From: Collimonas fungivorans
GTDB taxonomy: Bacteria > Pseudomonadota > Gammaproteobacteria > Burkholderiales > Burkholderiaceae_D
Direction of reading: 5' to 3'
DNA: 64,000 bases
Assembly (NCBI RefSeq): GCF_001584145.1
Contig: NZ_CP013232.1
Coordinates: 372,001 to 436,000, forward strand
Under the pieces are notes generated by a model. That model was given only the letters and a program-made list of their open reading frames with translations. It searched no databases and was not told the DNA's origin. Numbering within the stretch: the stretch's first letter is position 1; the number at the start of each line of letters is the position of its first letter. Positions 61,292 to 64,000 of the stretch are shown piece after piece. Made by a program: the position numbers and the translations under genes.

Positions 61292-64000
61292 ATGTTCTAC
61301 CAACAGGGCTGCAAAAATTATCTACGGCAATCGGTGATGGCGCTGGCAATCGGCGCAGTCTTGCCGGTGCTGGCGCATGCGGCGGACAGCGCCGGCGCCG
61401 CGCAGGATCAGGCATCGCAAAAGCCGGCAGCGCAGGCGGGCGACGGCAACATTGGGGTTGAACGGCTGCAGAGCGTCGAAGTGACCCGCAAGCGCTCGCA
61501 AACCAGTGCAGCGGTTGCCACCAAGCAGACGCAAGACCGCGTCATGGATGTGGTGACGAAAGAACAGATCGAGACCTTGCCCGACGCCAGTGTGACTGAT
61601 GTCGTCAAGCGTATCGCTGGCGTCTCCGTGAGTTTTAATGGCGACACCATCAATGGCCGCGACGAAGCGCAATTCATTGCCATCCGCGGACTCGACGGCA
61701 GTTATAACAACGTGGTGATCGATGGCGCGCCGATGGCGTCGGTCGACCAGACCAGCCGCAGCGCTCGCACCAATATGCTGCCGGCATCGATGGTCAAGGA
61801 AGTGCAGGTATTCAAGACCTGGCAGCCGGACATGGATCCGAACGCAGTGGGCGGGTCAGTCAATATCGTTACTCGTAGTGCTTTCGACAATGGCGGCAAA
61901 CCATATCTAAACGCCAGCGTAGCACTGGGCCATGCAAACGGCACTGGCAAGGTGCTGTCCGGCGCCGAGGGGCTGGGCAAAAAAACCGATGTCACCATCA
62001 GCAACAGCTTCGGCCCGGACAAGGCGCTGGGTTATGTGATTTCGGCAAACTACGAAAAGGAAAATACCACCTCCATCGGTCACATGACGACCGATAATAT
62101 TTTCTACAACTATTACAATGCCGACGGCACGATCGCCAATCCGGCGGGCAGCGGCGGCCCGAAGACCGGTAACGGAATTGCGGTTCCACAGCAGTTCAAA
62201 TACTGGCAATATCAGAAAAACCTGGAACGCCAGGGTATCAATGCCAAGCTTGAAGCAAAATTCAATCCCGATGTTTATGGTTTCCTGTCGCTGGGCTATA
62301 ACAGCGAGAGCATGCATGAACGGCGTAATGAAACCTTCATCGACGATAGCCGCAGCACGGGCGCCAATCCAGTGTCGAACCAGACCCAGACGTCCGGCCA
62401 GTTCGCGCGCGGAGAAGCTGAAACAGGCTATTCGGCATCGACTATCAAACGCACGGTCGAATCGATCCAGAGCGGGATCGACTGGAAACTGGACGACAGC
62501 AAGGTTTTGTCCTTGCGCTCCTCGCTGTCGGAAGCCAGTCATCGCGAGCCGCGCGAGCTGGCTAAATATATTTATGCCAATTTCAAGTATCCAGGCGCCG
62601 GCTTGGCCCCGGTGCTTAGCGGCACACCGGGACTGGCCATGGGCTACGACACCTCCGGATTCGAACCTGCCGTCAGTCTCAACAATCCTTCCAACTTCAC
62701 TAATCTGAATAATTGGCAGGCGTATTACTGGCGGACCGAGGCAGTCAAGATCGATGACCGGGTAGGCAATCTCAAGCTCGACTATCGCTGGAATCAGGAC
62801 AGCGATTCGCGCGGACTGGGCGCTGCCGTGGGGATAGACTACCGTCGCCTGAACCATAGCTATAACTACACCAACACCCAGTACTACCCGACCGCCGGCG
62901 GCATGACGATGGCCGGCAACGGCTACGTGTCGAGCACGATCATGCCAAACAGCGGCGGTCTACCGTTCTTGATCGTCAATTCGGGAGCGGCCTGGCAGCA
63001 GTTGGCCGCCAATGGCAATATCATCGCGCCCAACAGCGCCAATCTGATCAATAGCACCCAAAGCAATTACTCGCATAGCGAGCAGACAGCGGCCGCTTAT
63101 GCCATGGCGTCCTACAGAACGGATCGCCTGAGCGGCATGTTCGGCTTGCGGCAAGACAACACCACGCTGTCGACCACCGGCAATGTGCGCAATAACGTCA
63201 GCGGCGCCACCACCTGGTTGTCGCAGACTAATGACTCGAAATACAATTTCCTGTTGCCGGCGGCGTCCTTGGTGTTCGATGCTACCAGTACGGTGAAGCT
63301 CAAGGTCGCCGCCAGCCAAACCATCGGCCGGCCTAATTACGATGCCTATGCACCGAATACCACGATTTCGCAAAACACCGACGGCACGGTCTCGGTGACA
63401 CAGGGCAATCCGAACATCAAGCCGCGCGAATCGAACAACCTCGATTTCTCTGCCGAATGGTATTTGCCTAACTCAAGCCTGGCGTCGCTCGCCGTGTTCG
63501 ACAAGCGGATCAAGAACGAAATCTATACCCTGTCAAGCCAAGGAACGCTGTTTTACAACGGCGCTACCCGCACAGCGGCAATCACCCAGCCGCTGAACGC
63601 CTCCAGCTCGACATTGAACGGCGTCGAATTGAACTACGTGCAAGGCTCGCTGGGCTGGTTGTCGCCTTATCTGCAAGGACTCGGCTTTAGCGGCAACCTG
63701 ACCTTCTTGAACGGCGAATTGAACGCGATCACTTCATCCGGCGCGACGCGCAAGATCAATCACCTGGTCAATCAGCCGGACCAGATTCGCAACCTGACGG
63801 TGTTCTACAACTACCAGAAGTTCGGCCTCAGCGCCGCTTACAACTGGACCGGCACCAGCTTGCGGCTGGTCGACGCCAGCTTGCCCAGCCAGGACGTGTA
63901 CTGGCAACCGCGTAAGCAAATCGACCTGCAGGCACGTTACGACCTTGGTTCCGGATGGAAGGCGGTTGCAGAAATCGGCAATCTGACGAATTCACCGGTC
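61292..64000 (+). CDS. TonB-dependent receptor (3' end outside window)
   Basis: 903 codons are present without a stop. Signal peptide (LRQSVMALAIGAVLPVLAHAA). Plug domain: ESVEV-like SVEVTRKRSQ, then KEQIETLPDASVTDVVKRIAGVSV, AQFIAIRGLDGSYNNVVIDG and MVKEVQVFKTWQPDMDPNAVGG; then beta-barrel with long loops (NPNIKPRESNNLDFSAEWYL typical near the end). This is the TIGR01782-like class often used for carbohydrates, here under LacI-type operators. GGGG ribosome site precedes ATG 61292. Substrate unknown; probably brings a glycan or glycerophosphodiester to the periplasm for UgpBAE. Confidence 0.92.
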   Translation, partial: MFYQQGCKNYLRQSVMALAIGAVLPVLAHAADSAGAAQDQASQKPAAQAGDGNIGVERLQSVEVTRKRSQTSAAVATKQTQDRVMDVVTKEQIETLPDASVTDVVKRIAGVSVSFNGDTINGRDEAQFIAIRGLDGSYNNVVIDGAPMASVDQTSRSARTNMLPASMVKEVQVFKTWQPDMDPNAVGGSVNIVTRSAFDNGGKPYLNASVALGHANGTGKVLSGAEGLGKKTDVTISNSFGPDKALGYVISANYEKENTTSIGHMTTDNIFYNYYNADGTIANPAGSGGPKTGNGIAVPQQFKYWQYQKNLERQGINAKLEAKFNPDVYGFLSLGYNSESMHERRNETFIDDSRSTGANPVSNQTQTSGQFARGEAETGYSASTIKRTVESIQSGIDWKLDDSKVLSLRSSLSEASHREPRELAKYIYANFKYPGAGLAPVLSGTPGLAMGYDTSGFEPAVSLNNPSNFTNLNNWQAYYWRTEAVKIDDRVGNLKLDYRWNQDSDSRGLGAAVGIDYRRLNHSYNYTNTQYYPTAGGMTMAGNGYVSSTIMPNSGGLPFLIVNSGAAWQQLAANGNIIAPNSANLINSTQSNYSHSEQTAAAYAMASYRTDRLSGMFGLRQDNTTLSTTGNVRNNVSGATTWLSQTNDSKYNFLLPAASLVFDATSTVKLKVAASQTIGRPNYDAYAPNTTISQNTDGTVSVTQGNPNIKPRESNNLDFSAEWYLPNSSLASLAVFDKRIKNEIYTLSSQGTLFYNGATRTAAITQPLNASSSTLNGVELNYVQGSLGWLSPYLQGLGFSGNLTFLNGELNAITSSGATRKINHLVNQPDQIRNLTVFYNYQKFGLSAAYNWTGTSLRLVDASLPSQDVYWQPRKQIDLQARYDLGSGWKAVAEIGNLTNSPV

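Overview
The window reads as a chromosomal segment of a Gram-negative betaproteobacterium of the order Burkholderiales, most likely Oxalobacteraceae (Collimonas/Herbaspirillum-like). This is an inference from the moderately high GC, the protein styles (trimeric autotransporter with an extended signal peptide, UgpB/A/E, KatG, DUF2058) and the very high density of LysR-type regulators. No rRNA, tRNA, CRISPR array, insertion sequence or phage gene was seen. It looks like an accessory, niche-adaptation part of the genome: about 50 genes, 12 intact regulators plus one broken one (7 LysR, 2 AraC-like, ArsR, LacI, a BTAD/AAA regulator, a broken HxlR), mostly small regulator-plus-enzyme cassettes, and at least eight decayed genes.

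Layout. 1-6.3 kb: end of a DJ-1/PfpI gene, a periplasmic metallo-beta-lactamase-fold hydrolase, DUF2058, a DUF1801 / SRPBCC / ArsR set with a 26-bp perfect palindromic operator, and a quinone-oxidoreductase plus frameshifted NmrA pair opposite a LysR gene. 6.3-15.5 kb: a large regulator (winged helix-BTAD-degenerate cyclase-AAA) facing a 1576-residue trimeric autotransporter adhesin and a BamE/OmpA-like envelope protein; the 734-bp gap between regulator and adhesin holds two tandem 10-bp repeats sharing a TTGTTA core. 15.5-20.3 kb: exported proteins, including a Notum/pectin-acetylesterase-type hydrolase sandwiched between two paralogous chaperone-like proteins. 20.4-33.9 kb: regulator/enzyme cassettes (AraC, GlxA-type, broken HxlR with SDR, LysR with class C serine hydrolase, NmrA, aldo/keto reductase, SnoaL-like proteins, a truncated SDR, DoxX, pirin). 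34.0-36.2 kb: katG. 36.8-41.3 kb: SDR-MFS-amidohydrolase operon opposite a LysR gene.

41.4-53 kb: gene remnants, then a LysR gene opposite a lipoprotein gamma-glutamyltranspeptidase, a VOC protein and an amino-acid binding protein; a ~385-bp promoter-plus-VOC segment is duplicated on either side of ggt and the first copy is dead. Next come a RidA-like protein, LysR plus Old Yellow Enzyme, and an HSL-type esterase flanked by two paralogous NTF2-like proteins. 53-64 kb: a metallophosphoesterase-LamG lipoprotein, a FN3/discoidin fragment, ugpB-ugpA-ugpE without an ATPase gene, a LacI regulator and a TonB-dependent receptor with two LacI-style operators centred exactly 100 bp apart; this looks like a LacI-controlled scavenging locus for a phosphorylated or glycosylated substrate, continuing past the right edge.

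The most promising unexplained items are the adhesin with its BTAD-type regulator and tandem repeats, the esterase with two chaperone-like flanking paralogues, and the duplication around ggt. All functional assignments come from reading motifs; no database search was run.
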